The notes under the pieces are model-generated. The model did no database searches, had not been told where the DNA came from, and was given only the letters and a program-made list of their open reading frames with translations. A stretch of 64,000 nt of DNA from Saposhnikovia divaricata (lineage: Eukaryota > Streptophyta > Magnoliopsida > Apiales > Apiaceae). Location: positions 10,320,001 to 10,384,000 of the forward strand of contig CM071596.1 in the NCBI GenBank assembly GCA_036435485.1, read 5' to 3'. The number at the start of each line of letters is the position of its first letter. Positions within the stretch are counted from its first letter, which is position 1. Below, piece after piece: positions 1-11,894 of this stretch. The position numbers and the translations under genes were made by a program.

Positions 1-1193
1 ACCGTATGAAAAACTCAATTGTATAGTGATACCATTAAGAATAATCTAACGTCTGATTAACGCTTGCTTGATAAAATTGTATAAAATGGATGAAGCCAAA
101 AATACAGTAGTGCCACTGAAAGTAAAAAATGTTGGATGATACCAAAAGAAAAAGCTAATTGTACTGTGTTACCATTTGGAATATTCCTAATTTGTAACAT
201 GTCTGTAGTTAGGGTCCTCAACCATCGCTTTCACAACGAAGGATTCCGATCAGTCATAATCGGAAGACTCAAAACGGTAGGCAGTTTGCCTCTTCCCCGA
301 GAACTCTGTCATAGTCTTTGGAAATGGCAGCGTCTCCAGTGACAAGTGGCAGATATGTGATTAAAGCCTGGTAGGTAAAATGGATCCATAGACTTGTGAT
401 CATTACTTCAACAGAAAGGAGCAACTGACTGTGTACATCATTACTTTGAACTCCAACAGTAAGACATTTTTTTTAAAAAAAGCATTAATTATCTCCCCTA
501 GAGGACGCATGAAGCAGGTCTTTATCAATGCAGTTTTCTGAAAACAACAAATAGAAGCATTACTTATTTAAACCGAGAACGTTCCCCACAACAAAGTGAA
601 AAATTAAAACCTGAGTATGTACTTGATAGGTATTTGCCGCACATCACACAACTGGCTTGGCATTTTGGTATTCTATTTTCTATTTTATTTATTTCATATA
701 AGATGTATAAACTTACCTGGTTTAGTTACTCGATATGTACATAGAATTATAGTATGTACATAGAATTTTCTAATATAGTATATCTATATTATATTTCTAA
801 GATAAATAAATATTAATTAAATTTAATATTCTATCTCTTATTTAATATTCTGTCATTTCAAATAAATAAAAGTATGCATTAAAATTTTGGTATATTATAC
901 CGATTTTCATGCAATTTTGACAACGGCAACTTAAGTCGGCCACCGATGAGACATTCTTGTTGTGTTTAGATAAGATGAACAGAATGAAAAAATTAAAGAA
1001 AACTAAAAAATATTGGAATAAAAATTTGAAAAAAAAAAAATGAGGCCATGCAAAATTGTTGTTTTATGGTTGTAATAAGAACCATAAAAAAAACTGAATG
1101 TTGCAATGTCATTCTTTCTTAAATTGGAATGTTTTAAATTATTGTTTAGGTGGTTACGAAAAAAATGAATCAAAAAATTAAAGTTTTGAACAA
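1..1193. other. Anonymous intergenic DNA
   Basis: I see no supportable gene here. The first 400 bases are of ordinary composition and contain only short open frames without recognisable domains. From about 660 the sequence becomes AT-rich. It could include the end of a host gene lying to the left, but nothing shows that. Confidence 0.5.
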
Positions 1194-1196
1194 TTA

Positions 1197-1614
1197 GAAC
1201 ATATTCAACCCATCACCTATTTTGGTACACTAATTTGACGTGAGTTTTACATCAAAATGGTGTAAAAATTACATTATTTTCAAATTCAACTCCAACTCAT
1301 TTACACTAAATTTTACACTTTTTTTGTATTATATAAGTTATTTTTTTGCTAAAGTACAAAAGTAAAAGTAAGGTACAAAAGTAATAAAGTTGGTTGGATC
1401 TATATGGAACAAATTTGTTTTAAGTGAGGAATACAAACGCAAAGTTGGGATAAACAAAAACTCTAAAAATTTGTTACAAATTTGGTGTAACACCAAATTT
1501 GGTGTAAATTTTAATGTGATACCAAAATGGTGTAAATTTTAGAGTTGGGTTGGAGAGGAATTTTACACCAAAATGGTGTCAAAGTACAAATTTGAAGTTG
1601 GGTTGGAGATGGTC
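1197..1614. mobile_element. PIF/Harbinger-type MITE, copy 1
   Basis: A 418-bp non-coding element. The left end (GAACATATTCAACCC) and the inverted right end (GACCATCTCCAACCC) match at 12 of 15 positions. Both sides carry TTA (1194-1196 and 1615-1617), the target duplication of PIF/Harbinger elements. The GGGTTGGAGATGGTC terminus resembles many plant MITE ends. Internally it is rich in inverted copies of TTTGGTGTAA/TTACACCAAA. A second, partial copy lies at 29553-29750 plus 32697-32811. Confidence 0.7.
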
Positions 1615-1639
1615 TTAGCCATTATATACTTTAAATCTC

Positions 1640-2153
1640 TGATATGGGCCGAAAATAAGCCCTAAAGACACATTTAATGTGGCATTAAATAGACTAAGAA
1701 TGGTCCAAACGTGGGGCCCACCAGATGCCCCCAAAACCCCAATTATACTATTAATTTCGTAATTAATATTGGGGGAAATAAACAGCTCAGCAATAAGAGT
1801 TGGATAAGGATATTATCTCCATCAGGCTTAGCCACCAAGGCATCCAATTCAATATGGAAACTGATTCCTACAAGGAATAGATCTAGAACCTTCCTCAAAG
1901 ACTTGTCCACCAAGTCTCTGACTCCTACCATAATTCTAAGGCTCCTCAGCCTATATTAAGGGTCAGACCCCTCAACCTAGAACTACGTTTTTGGCTTGAT
2001 CTTTGATATTCATCAAAGTACGTAGGCATCTTGTGAAGGCAGATTCAGCCACGAGCACGAGAGCAGCCATTAAAGCACGAAGCTCACACACCTTTGCATT
2101 AAATACACAAACCCTAGCCGCAATACTAGTAACTTAGTTTTTGTTCCACAACA
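1640..2153 (+). repeat. 5' LTR of the Tat element
   Basis: Begins TGATATGGGCC and ends CCACAACA, with canonical TG...CA termini. The copy at 18600-19113 has the same length. The probable TATA box reads CTATATTAAGG here against CTATATAAAGG in the 3' LTR, so this copy carries a TATA-region substitution. Confidence 0.95.
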
Positions 2154-2155
2154 TT

Positions 2156-2173
2156 TGGCGCTGTCTGTGGGAA
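2156..2173 (+). other. Primer binding site of the Tat element
   Basis: TGGCGCTGTCTGTGGGAA begins two bases after the LTR. This sequence type is used by Tat/Ogre elements, whose primer is commonly assigned to a tRNA-Arg. The tRNA assignment rests on family knowledge, not on a match made here. Confidence 0.75.
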
Positions 2174-2186
2174 GACAACATCAACC

Positions 2187-4821
2187 ATGGTTCAAACACG
2201 AAGAACAACATCAACCGAGGCCGTACCCCTTAACTCTGCTCCACCAACCACTTCTGATCCGCTTATCGTCACTGAGGAAGGACAAATACTCCCATCAACA
2301 GGGGCGGTCATTCAACCTCTGCCCACTCAGCCCCCAAGGACGACTCCCCATGTAGAGGGGACCCACCCAGTGATTGTCCATCAAGGCCAAGAAACTAACC
2401 CTCTCCAGATGGTGGTTTCTCCTCTTGGTAACGTTGATCGCACGTTACCCCCGGGGGTACAGATCCATACTACGGATCTCCCTTTGAATACCAACCCGAT
2501 ATATGGGCTGCCTAATTACCCCCCCCCCCCGACGAAGGGAACCTGGACCAAGCGGTCACGCCTTACAGATCCGGGATCGAGAATATGATGACTACTCTGG
2601 TCCCTATACTGATGATTCATCATCATCTGAAGATGATGATCGAGATGAAGCCCCGAGGAGGCGACGTGCTAGCAAAGAACCTCTAAGAAGGACACGAAGA
2701 ATCCATGATGGACTCCCCTTGACAACTGCTGAGAAAATCAAGGCTTATGAGGCAGAGATCTTAAAATTGAAGGACGATATTGCAAGAGAACAAGATAGAT
2801 TGAATCAAACTCAGCCTCCTCCAACTGCAGAGAGGATTCCCATTATAAATTTGGAGAGGCCTTCAAGAAGGCAAAGGAGGGCTGATACCCGAACCGAAAA
2901 ATCGACAAGGGTGGAGACCCCCAGAAGCAACCCTGAAGACTTGATGCCACTTGGGGACCCTGACGACCCCACACCTCCGTTTACTGAGGAGGTGATGAAT
3001 GCCCACATCTCTAGGAAATTTAAGATGCTGACTATTAAGGCCTATGATGGAACGGGCGATCCCGCAAACCATGTAAGGACATTCTCAAACGCACTGCTGC
3101 TGCAGCCTGCTAGTGACGCCTTAAAGTGTAGGGCGTTCCCTCAAACTCTGTCGGGCATGGCTCAAAGATGGTATAGCCGCCTACCTGCAAACTCAATTGG
3201 CTCTTTTAAGGAGTTGAGCGCTGCCTTTATCAGCCAATTCATTAGTGGGAGAATTCATGAGAAAAGTTCTGCATCCCTTATGTATGTGGTACAGGGAAAG
3301 AATGAGAACTTGAGGGATTATCTCAATCGATTCACCAAAGAGACGTTGAATATCACCGATCTGGAAAATAAGGTAGCCATGGTAGCCCTGGAACACGGAA
3401 CCACTGACCTCTTCTTTAAAAGGTCCTTGGCAAAACACCCTCCTGAAAACATGGCCGAGCTCCAGAGAAGAGCCGATAAATATATCAAGGCTGAGGACAG
3501 CATGAAGAAGGAAACCACGGGAGGCAATGGCAAGGGTTCTAATGACTCAAAGAAACGAAAGCCAGAGCAAGAGTACGACGCTAGGGACAAATATCCCCGA
3601 GCTGGCAAGGATTCAGAGTCATCACCAAAGAAGAGTTTTGGACCAAGATTTTCTGATTATGCAAGGCTGAACGCTCCTAGGAGTAAAATTTTGTTAGATA
3701 TTGAGAAGGATAAGGACTTTCGTTGGCCTAAGCCACTCAGGGGTGACCCCGAAAAGAGAAACAAAGATCTGTATTGTAGATTCCACGGGGATGTGGGACA
3801 TGACACAGATGACTGCAGACAGTTAAAGGATGAAATTGAATTTTTAATCTGGAAGGGAAAGTTGAACAAATTCACCAAGGGTGAAGATCGTGGAGCCCAG
3901 AAAAGGGATTATGATAGAAGAGACAATGATAGGAGAGATAACGATCGTGATCGAAACCCACAGCCTCGAGGACCAGTAATCAATATGATTTGGGGAGGAC
4001 CAACAGCGGCCGGTACTACTCGAAACTCTCGAAAGGCCTATGCCAGAGAAGTAATGCACATCGTAGGAGAAGCCCCGAAGCGTGCTAAGACTGAGATAGT
4101 GATTGGTTTTGATGATTCAGACCTTGAAGGGGTGAAATTCCCCCATGACGACCCGTTGGTCATAACTCCTGTAATTGGAAACTCAGAAGTGAAGCGGGTC
4201 CTGATAGACAATGGAGCTTCTGTTGATATCTTGTTTCATGATGCCTTTGTAAAAATGGGGTACACTGACTCTCAGTTGACCCCGACTAACATGCCTATCT
4301 ACTGGTTTAACGGAGTTGAGTCCAAGGTTGAAGGGACCATTCAGCTGCCCGTGACAATAGGGCAAGAACCTAAGGAAGCCACTCAGATGTTGAACTCTCT
4401 AGTGATTAAGGCTACCTCGACGTACAATGCAATCTTGGGGAGGACCGGACTTCATGCGTTCAAGGCTGTTGCCTCTACCTATCACATGAAGGTCAAATTT
4501 CCAACCAGGAATGGTGTTGGGGAGCAGAAAGGAGATCAGAAAATGGCCAGGAGTTGCTATGTGCCTGCTCTGAGAGCTGATGGAGCCGGGGGGCAGGTAC
4601 TCCCGATTGAAGACATGGATGTCCGTGGTGATGATGAACACCGAGGAAAGCTAGCAGAGGACTTAATACCTATTCCTCTGGAGCTAGGCGACCTTGAGAA
4701 AGTGACTTATATAAGAGCCTCTTTGAAAGAACCCCTGAAGGGCAAGTTGATAGCATTCTTACAAGAAAATAGTGATGTGTTTGCCTGGACAGCAACTGAT
4801 ATGCCAGGGATTGATCCCTAA
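2187..4821 (+). pseudogene. Tat gag-protease, frameshifted
   Basis: The gag start fits ATG at 2187 (MVQTRRTT). That frame runs to 2588, while the frame carrying the rest is open from 2503 to 4821. The change of frame falls at a run of 12 C (about 2518-2529), so a homopolymer slip is the simplest cause. The long frame has a basic, acidic-patch N-terminus, a retrotransposon gag core (about 3000-3500; motif AQRWYSRLP), a zinc-knuckle-like CRFHG...H...C segment (about 3775-3830) and a retropepsin-like protease with LIDNGASVDILF (about 4200). It ends at TAA (4819-4821) just after MPGIDP, where relatives read on into RT. Gag packages the RNA and the protease matures the polyprotein. Confidence 0.88.
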
Positions 4822-4836
4822 CTCATAACTCATAGA

Positions 4837-5589
4837 TTGAATGTCGACCCTAATCGGAAGATAATACAGCAGAAGAAGAGGAATTTTGCTCCAGAAAGGC
4901 AAGAGGCCATTAAGCAAGAGGTGGACAAACTCTTAGAAGCTGGGTTTATTGAAGAGATTCAATTTCCAGAATGGTTGGCTAACCCTGTGATGGTCAAGAA
5001 AGCCAACGGTAAGTGGAGGATGTGTATAGACTTCACCGACTTGAATGACGCATGCCCTAAGGATTGCTTCCCTTTACCAAGGATAGACATGTTAATAGAT
5101 GCCACAGCGGGACATGAGATGTTGAGCTTCATGGATGGGTTCAGCGGCTACAATCAAATTAAGATGCACAAGGATGACATCCCAAAGGTATCTTTCATAA
5201 CTGACTTTGGTGTTTTCTGCTATCTTGTTATGGCATTTGGTCTAAAGAATGCAGGAGCTACTTACCAACGATTGGTGAATAAGATATTCGCCCATCTGAT
5301 TGGAAAAACCATGGAGGTCTATGTCGATGATATGCTGGTTAAAAGCTTGGTCAAGGTGGACCATATTAAACACCTCAGAGAGGCATTTGAAGTGCTGAGG
5401 CACCACAAAATGATGTTGAATCCAGCCAAGTGTGCCTTTGGCGTTGGATCAGGCAAATTTTTGGGTCTGATGGTTTCCAAGAGAGATCAAGGCGATCTTA
5501 GATATGGAACCCCCACGCTCTATAAGAGATGTGCAGAAGTTGACAGGCCGAAAAGCGGCTTTAGGAAGATTCATCTCCAAGTCTGGTGA
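4837..5589 (+). pseudogene. Tat reverse transcriptase, frameshifted at its 3' end
   Basis: Same frame as gag-protease after the in-frame TAA. It carries the standard Ty3/gypsy RT blocks: KWRMCIDFTDLNDACPKD, PLPRIDMLID, FMDGFSGYNQI, MAFGLKNAGATYQ and the catalytic YVDD (about 5321-5332). After KFLGLMVSKR the frame is lost at about 5480-5490. Relatives have a few more residues before the MEPPRSIRDVQ segment, and that segment is present here in another frame (from about 5510). A short deletion with frameshift is therefore likely. RT copies element RNA into cDNA in the cytoplasmic particle. Confidence 0.9.
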
Positions 5590-6889
5590 CAAATGCTTGC
5601 CTTTCTTTCAAGCATTGAAAAAGGTGAAAAATTTTGAGTGGACACCTGAGAGCCAAGAGGCCTTTGAGCAACTGAAGAAGTACATGGTTGAAGCCCCGTT
5701 GTTGACCAAACCAAGCCCTGGGGAGACTCTTTGTCTATACCTGGCGGTATCTGAACAAGCCCTGAGTGTTGTCCTCATTCGGGAAGAGGAGAAAGTCCAG
5801 AAACCTATCTACTATGTGAGCAAAGTGTTGCATGGGGCTGAGTTGAATTACTCACCCATAGAAAAGTTTGCTTTGGCATTAGTGACTGCCTCGAGGAAGT
5901 TGCGGCCTTACTTCCTGGCACATAAGATTCAAGTTCTGACAAACCAGCAGTTGAGAAACATATTGCATAGCCCTAAGGCCAGTGGAAGGCTAATCAAATG
6001 GGCGATTGAGTTAGGAGAGTTTGATATCACATACAAGCCTCAGACAGCCATCAAGGCTCAGGCATTGGCTGACTTCGTGGTTGAATGCACTATTAACAAC
6101 CAAGAAGTCGGGGGGCAAGAGATAGTGACTACCCCTGGGCAAGAGAAAAAAGAAGAGGAACTTACACCTGATCTGAAGGAATATCGGGTGCTCTATTTTG
6201 ATGGAGCATCAAAAACAAAATCTAGTGGTGCAGGTTTGGTTTTACAAAGCCCCGATGGGTTCACAGTTGAGTATGCTTTAAAGTTGGATTTTCCTACTAC
6301 CAACAATGAGGCGGAGTATGAGGCATTAATAGCTGGTTTGGGCTTGGCTAGAATCATGAGGGTTAAAAATCTCAAAGTTTGTGGAGATTCAAGGCTTGTG
6401 GTATCACAAGTAAATGGTGAATTCGAAGCTAAGGACGAGACTATGGCGAAATACCTGAGAGTCATAAAGGCTGTTATGGCTCAGTTTGAGGAGTGCTATG
6501 TTGAGCATATTCCGAGAGAAGAAAACATTAAGGCCGATGCCCTGTCTAAATTCGCTTCTTCCGAGATAGAAAATTATGCTGGGAGTGTCTACTTCCAGGT
6601 CTTGAAGGCCCCAACCGTTAACTCAAAATTAGTGGCACCAATTGATATAGGGGGCTCTTGGATAGATCCTATCAAGGCACACCTTGAGACCGGGTGGCTC
6701 CCAGACAATGCCTTGGAGGCACGAAAACTTTCAGTAAGAGCATTGAGATACACTTTGATTGAGGGCATTCTGTACAAAAGGTCGTTCGTCATCCCATACT
6801 TGAAGTGTCTAAGGCCTCAAGAGGCAAGAGAAGCATTGGAGGAAGTTCATGAAGGGATCTGTGGGCAACACTTGGGGGCAGAGCCCTAG
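5504..6889 (+). pseudogene. Tat RT C-terminus with dual RNase H
   Basis: Reads from the end of RT (MEPPRSIRDVQKLTGR) through two RNase H domains. The first is gypsy-type (about 5730-6090; PIYYVSKVLHGAE, SPIEKFALAL). Its usual TDQ motif reads TNQQ, so a catalytic Asp looks lost. The second (about 6190-6550) is the extra RNase H known from Tat elements, with its acidic residues visible in YFDGASK, NNEAEYEALIAG, GDSRLV and KADALSKFA. The integrase zinc-binding start (VHEGICGQHLG) is reached, but a one-base slip near 6875-6889 ends the frame at AEP-stop. Known role: removal of RNA from the RNA:DNA hybrid. Confidence 0.9.
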
Positions 6890-6927
6890 CTCACAGGATA
6901 ATTCGTTTAGGGTTCTATTGGCCGGAG

Positions 6928-7890
6928 ATGTTGGCTGATGCACAAAACTATGTCAAGAGATGTGAGAGATGCCAGAAACATGCTCCAGTTGTAAGGCAAC
7001 CGCCTGAGATGTTAACTTCAATTAACTCTCCCATTCCATTTGCGATGTGTGGGATGGATATACTTGGACCTTTTCCTATGGCTTCAGCACAAAGGAAATT
7101 CCTGATAGTGGCCATTGATTACTTCACTAAGTGGATTGAGGCTAAACCTCTAGCCAAGATAACCACCAAACAAGTTTCCCAGTTCTTTTGGGAGAACATA
7201 ATTTGCAGGTACGGAATCCCACGAATCCTTGTAACAGACAATGGGGCACAGTTCAATAATGAAGAGTTCAAGAAGTATTGTGAAGAGAATGCGATTGAGC
7301 TCCGTTTTACCTCAGTGGCACATCCACAAGCCAATGGGCAAGCCGAGGTAGCTAATCGAATTATCCTTGATGGACTGAAAAAGAGGGTCGAACGCTCTAG
7401 GAACACTTGGGTAGATGAATTGCTGCCCATACTTTGGGCATATCGTACCACTTGTAAGGTGACAACTAGAGCAACCCCATTTTTGCTGGCTTATGGAGCT
7501 GAAGCAGTTGTGCCTTTAGAGATCATGCAAGCATCACCTCGAGTTGAGGCATATGAGCCAGAAACTAATGAAGAAGGGATGAGACTTGCCCTTGACTTAA
7601 TTGACGAGGTCAGAGATGAAGCTAATGCTAGGAATGCTGAATATCAGAAGAGAGCCTCCTTTCACTACAACCAGAGAGTTAAGGAAAGATTCTTTCGACA
7701 AGGCGACATGGTTCTAAGGAAGATTGAAGCCTCAGGAGTTGGCCAGAAAGGAAAGTTAGCACCAAACTGGGAAGGACCGTATCTAGTCAGAAAGGTGTTA
7801 GGACGAGGATCCTACAAGTTAGAAACCTTGGACGGGGTTGAGGTGCCCCGAACTTGGCATGCTGTGAACCTCAAAGTTTATTATTTTTAA
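6928..7890 (+). pseudogene. Tat integrase, detached from its N-terminus by a frameshift
   Basis: Continues the integrase after the slip at about 6880. It has the second half of the HHCC zinc finger (CERCQK), then the rve core with the D-D-E set: Asp in GMDILGPF, Asp in VTDNGAQF and Glu in NGQAEVANR. It continues into the C-terminal GPY-like region (NWEGPYLVRKVLGRGSYKLE) and ends in TAA at 7888-7890. It inserts cDNA into the genome with a 5-bp stagger, which agrees with the ATCTC duplication here. No chromodomain is seen. Confidence 0.92.
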
Positions 7891-8264
7891 GTTCTTTTGA
7901 CAAAGGCTTGGACTTTTATCTATTTATTAGGAATAAGGTTCGAATGAAACCATTATAGAGCATGTTGCTCCCAGTAGGAGATAGAGTATCTATGTAAGGG
8001 TTGAACCCATCTTATTGATGTCCTTTGACAGCATAATGGAATTTATTCTGTTTTCTCTATGAGTTATTCTTCCTTGTTAAAATAAACACGAAAGATGAAT
8101 GTTGAACCAACTTGTGAGTTTAGTACCAGCCAGGGGGCCAAGTACTCGAAAAATTCTAAAGTTTAACGAACTATGAGCAAAGATAAGAAAAATGAACAAC
8201 AGAAGCTAACTGCATAAATAGTTAAGTTAAAAGTTACACAAATAAAGGCCCGAAGGCTATCGAG
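7891..8264. other. Tat spacer between integrase and antisense gene
   Basis: Non-coding part of the element between the convergent 3' ends of pol and the antisense gene. I see no repeats or further open frame of note. Confidence 0.6.
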
Positions 8265-10231
8265 TCAAATGGCAGAAACCAAGAGTTCAGATAAACAAAA
8301 GATAAATAAATAAAGCTTAAGGGGCCTTAGGGGCCTCCTTAGCAGGAGAATCATCGTAGAGCTAGTGGCAGTAGTGGATCCATCCTCAGCAGAGTTAGCA
8401 GCACCACACCGAACTAGAGGAAGCTTAGGATCCAAGGCTGAAGTGGTAGCGGTAGCATGCTCTTTGACCAAAGCATCACCCTCCCCGAATAGCTCTTCAC
8501 TGGATCCAGGCTCGTTAACTAATAACGGGGCAGGAAGATGAGGGCTCACGAAGTCTGAAAGGCTGGAATAAGCCAGGATGGCTCCTCAGAACTGCCTCAA
8601 TGGCCTTGTTCCAACCCTCAGAAAACTGGCCAGGAAATAACAGCTCATCATGCTGATCCATGAGGGACTTGTACTCATCAGAATCCAGATAGTCGTCGAT
8701 GATCTTCTCCCTATCATCTTTCAAAGCTACCAACTCTGCCCGAGCACTGGCCAGCTCCTCATCCTTATCCTTGAGCTTTTCCTCTAGATGGTTGATAGTG
8801 AGGGTTTTCTTTTGAGATTCAGACTCATACCCCTTGGCCTTCTCCTTCCAAGCTTTGGCAAGGTAGAGAGAACTCTGGAAGTGAACGTTGGCCTGTGCAC
8901 AAAAACAATAATCAAGTTGGAATAAAGTAAATAAGTACGAAATTTAAAGAATGCGAAGTGTGAGTCTTACCACAGCTAAAGCCTGAGAACCAAGTGCCTC
9001 TGATTCCCCGATGCCTCCATTGACAACCAAGTCTTTATAGTCAGGAGGGGTGATCGAGTTAAGAGACCAATCCATGGCATGCTTAGTCGAACCCACAATG
9101 GAGTCCCGCTTCCTAAAGCCCCAGGATGGCCTAAAAACGGAAGATTGGACGTTCACCTGAGAGCTCCCCTCTAAGTCTGCTATGTCACCAAATTTAAGGT
9201 CCACCTTTTGGATCTTATGGGCGCGCAGGAAAGCAGGCTCAGTTCCTTTCTCTCGAGGATCAGCATTTCGCTTTGCCCGGGCCATCCTCGAGGTTTCATT
9301 GTCTGGGTCCGGGGAAGCTTCCACAAGCATCTTAGCAACTGAAATGGCATAAATAGAAACACAAATGAATAAGTCAAGTATGAAAATAAAGAAAAACAAA
9401 GGCAAGAAAGGAATTTACCCCGTTCTGAAACTTGTGAGAGGCCTACTGCCCTAAGAGATTCTTCATTTATGAGGCTTTGGCAGGTTATAGACATACCATC
9501 ACCTCTGGTCAAAGTGTCAAAAGCAGCTTGATCCTCTGTGCTAAGGGTGATTCCCTTAGCATTTCCATCTGAAATCCTCGAAAAGGTTTTCCTAAAAAGG
9601 GTACCCCAATCACCACCCTCCCATTCGAGATAGGCAAATTCTTTCTTCCAACCAGGATTGTTGTCTGGTACTGATTTACCATTAAAGATAGGAGAGACCT
9701 TGGGGCGATGTTTGATATACACCCAGCCAGAATACGTAGCGGGGCTGTTATAAACTTGGAAAATTTTGCGAAAAAGGGCAACAGATAAAGGAAGGTTTTG
9801 CCTTAGACACAAAACCATAAAACAAAGAATTGTTCTCCATGCATTAGGGGGCAATTGGCAAGGGTTACACTGAATGTTAGCTAAAAGGCGGGGGATAAAT
9901 TCATGAAAAGGGAAACGGAGGCCCGCTACTAAACATTCCCTATAGATACACAAGGCATTGGGCCTCCAATGACAAGGCCTGTCACCTGGCCCAGCTGGGA
10001 CGAGTTTATAAGGTTTCTTAATTTTATACAACTTGTTATATCTACCAATTTCATCTGTATCATGATATGTATTACAGCATCATACGCATCTAACTCGGCT
10101 AAAGAAGGATATTCATCTGCTCTTTCATTTAAAATATCTAAAAGAGAGGTGTAAGGAGATCGATTTTGGATGGTACCTTTAGAAGAGGCTGAGTTCATTT
10201 TCAGGAGTCGAGCTTGAGCTTTGTCCGCCAT
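8265..10231 (-). pseudogene. Antisense gene of the Tat element (putative gypsy-type transposon protein family)
   Basis: Runs opposite to pol between integrase and the 3' UTR. The start is ATG at 10231 (MADKAQARLLKMN). A frame change near 10075 moves to a stretch with GPGDRPCHW, LRFPFHEFIPRLL and LPPNAWRTILCFMVLC, the signature of the Pfam family called putative gypsy-type transposon (Transposase_28). Two introns fit GT-AG: about 9339-9418 and 8893-8970. After them comes a charged, probably coiled-coil region (about 8892-8590) and then a shifted Ser/Thr/Ala-rich tail. Antisense genes here are known from Grande and Retand; their function is unknown. The frameshifts make this copy a probable pseudogene. 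Confidence 0.75.
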
Positions 10232-10514
10232 TGATGACAGCTTGAGGTCTTGAAAAACGAAGAAGATGACCGGAGACGAAGGCCGGAATTAGCCGAGAAA
10301 AACTCCGAACGGAATTTGAGAGAGAAACTTCTTAGCTAAAAGTTGAGAGCTCAAAGATAAAAAGGTGAAGTGAAAAGTGAGAGTGTGAGAAATGAACTCT
10401 CAACTCTCACTCTTATATAGGATTGAGCAACCGGTTGAAATACTCTCAAACGGTCAGAAAACCTACAATGACCGGTCAGAATTCCAAAATTGACCTACTA
10501 AAGGCCCATGAAAC
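10232..10514 (-). promoter_or_regulatory. Leader/promoter side of the Tat antisense gene
   Basis: Sequence upstream of the antisense ATG, cut off by the nested copia. A TATA-like ATATAAG motif on the minus strand (about 10413-10419) lies about 185 bases upstream of the ATG. The promoter role is inferred from position only. Confidence 0.35.
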
Positions 10515-11620
10515 TGTTGGGACAATCAGATCTTGGCACTGCGAATTTTGATACAATCAATTAACGAGTACGAATAGAAAAGTCACCTTGTTAACGGTTG
10601 ATTCCACGCTCTTCTATTGTATTCCCAAATTCCCTTGAGCGAAGTGTGGCCTTCGTCTTCTCAAGTTATCCTCTCTTCTTGCTCCTGGGTGGCTACCAAT
10701 TTTTCCGACCCGCCCCCAGCAAGAAGAGAATAGGAATATATATAGGCTACAATAGGGATCATGGATAATTAGGTTGGGCCTTCTAATTACATCTTGAGCC
10801 TAGCCCAATGTAATTAAATATTAATTCAATCCACTAAAGAATTAATATTTGCACTACCTTTCCTAATACCGTAATTTAATTAATTAATTCGGTTCCAATA
10901 TTATTTGCTTATTAAATTCCCCATGTTTAAAATATCGCATGTCCATTAATTAAATAAATTACTGATAATTCATTTAATTAATATCTTTTATCCTTGATTA
11001 TCCACTCAACCTTTATTTAATTATGCCGGAATAAATCCACCTGCAGGGTTTCACATAATTAAATCTTTTTGAGCTTTCAAGGGGACATCATTAACCCGAA
11101 TATTATCAGGACATGGATTCCGACAATAAATAATATCCCACCATATATATTATTTCATCACCCAAAATATAATGAAATAAATCAAAAGAATTATTTCATA
11201 TATAAATCAAAGCATGTAAATAATATATACGTGTCAATTATTATTTCCGGATTAAGAACCTAAGCATTAATAATAACATAGAATCTTAGTTCACCTCCTT
11301 AATCAGTATAAGGGAACAATTCTAAATTTGATCCTGTTCAATATACACAAAGTATACTAGTATTATTTATTAGTCAATATAAACTAATCTAAATAATACT
11401 ACAGCCATTCCAGTGGATTGTCCAACTCTACCTGTGCTGTGAACCTTATTATATTATATAAACCGTATTTAATAATCTAATATTCTGTATCCCATTTGAT
11501 ACTAGATTATTCACAATATATAATATTTAGACAACATGTAAACATTTAAATGATTCTCAATTAAACCGGCCAGAAATAAATGTAAATACTTCAAATAAAT
11601 ATTTTCAGTATACACCAACA
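10515..11620 (-). repeat. 3' LTR of the nested copia (complete, 1106 bp)
   Basis: On the plus strand it reads TGTTGGGACAATCAG...TATACACCAACA. The left 480 bases recur at 16836-17321. It is AT-rich, and the outer part carries pyrimidine-rich tracts. Confidence 0.9.
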
Positions 11621-11635
11621 ATCTCCCACTTATAC
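11621..11635 (-). other. Polypurine tract of the nested copia
   Basis: On the minus strand GTATAAGTGGGAGAT abuts the LTR start TGTTGG, the expected plus-strand priming site. Confidence 0.8.
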
Positions 11636-11649
11636 TCAAAATATTCTAT

Positions 11650-11894
11650 GAGTATATCAGTGTTTATATAATCCACTATTACTCACAAAACTACTTTATA
11701 ACCAAATATCTGACTCCTATCTTTCTGGAAATCTGAATCGGTATACCCTATAGGAAACAAATCTGAGGCCTTGTAAATTAACATATACTCCTTAGTCCTT
11801 CTCAGGTACTTGAGTATCTGTTTTTTTCTGCACTCTAATTTCCTTACCTGGGTTCGAATGATATCTACTAACTATGCCCACTGCAAAGCACACA
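11650..11894 (-). pseudogene. Remnant of copia RNase H
   Basis: The minus strand after 11895 still shows VCFAVGIVSRYHSNPGKE and pieces resembling the following RNase H strand, but in several frames with stops. Most of the domain, including the later catalytic region, is missing before the purine tract, so a deletion removed the end of pol. Confidence 0.7.
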
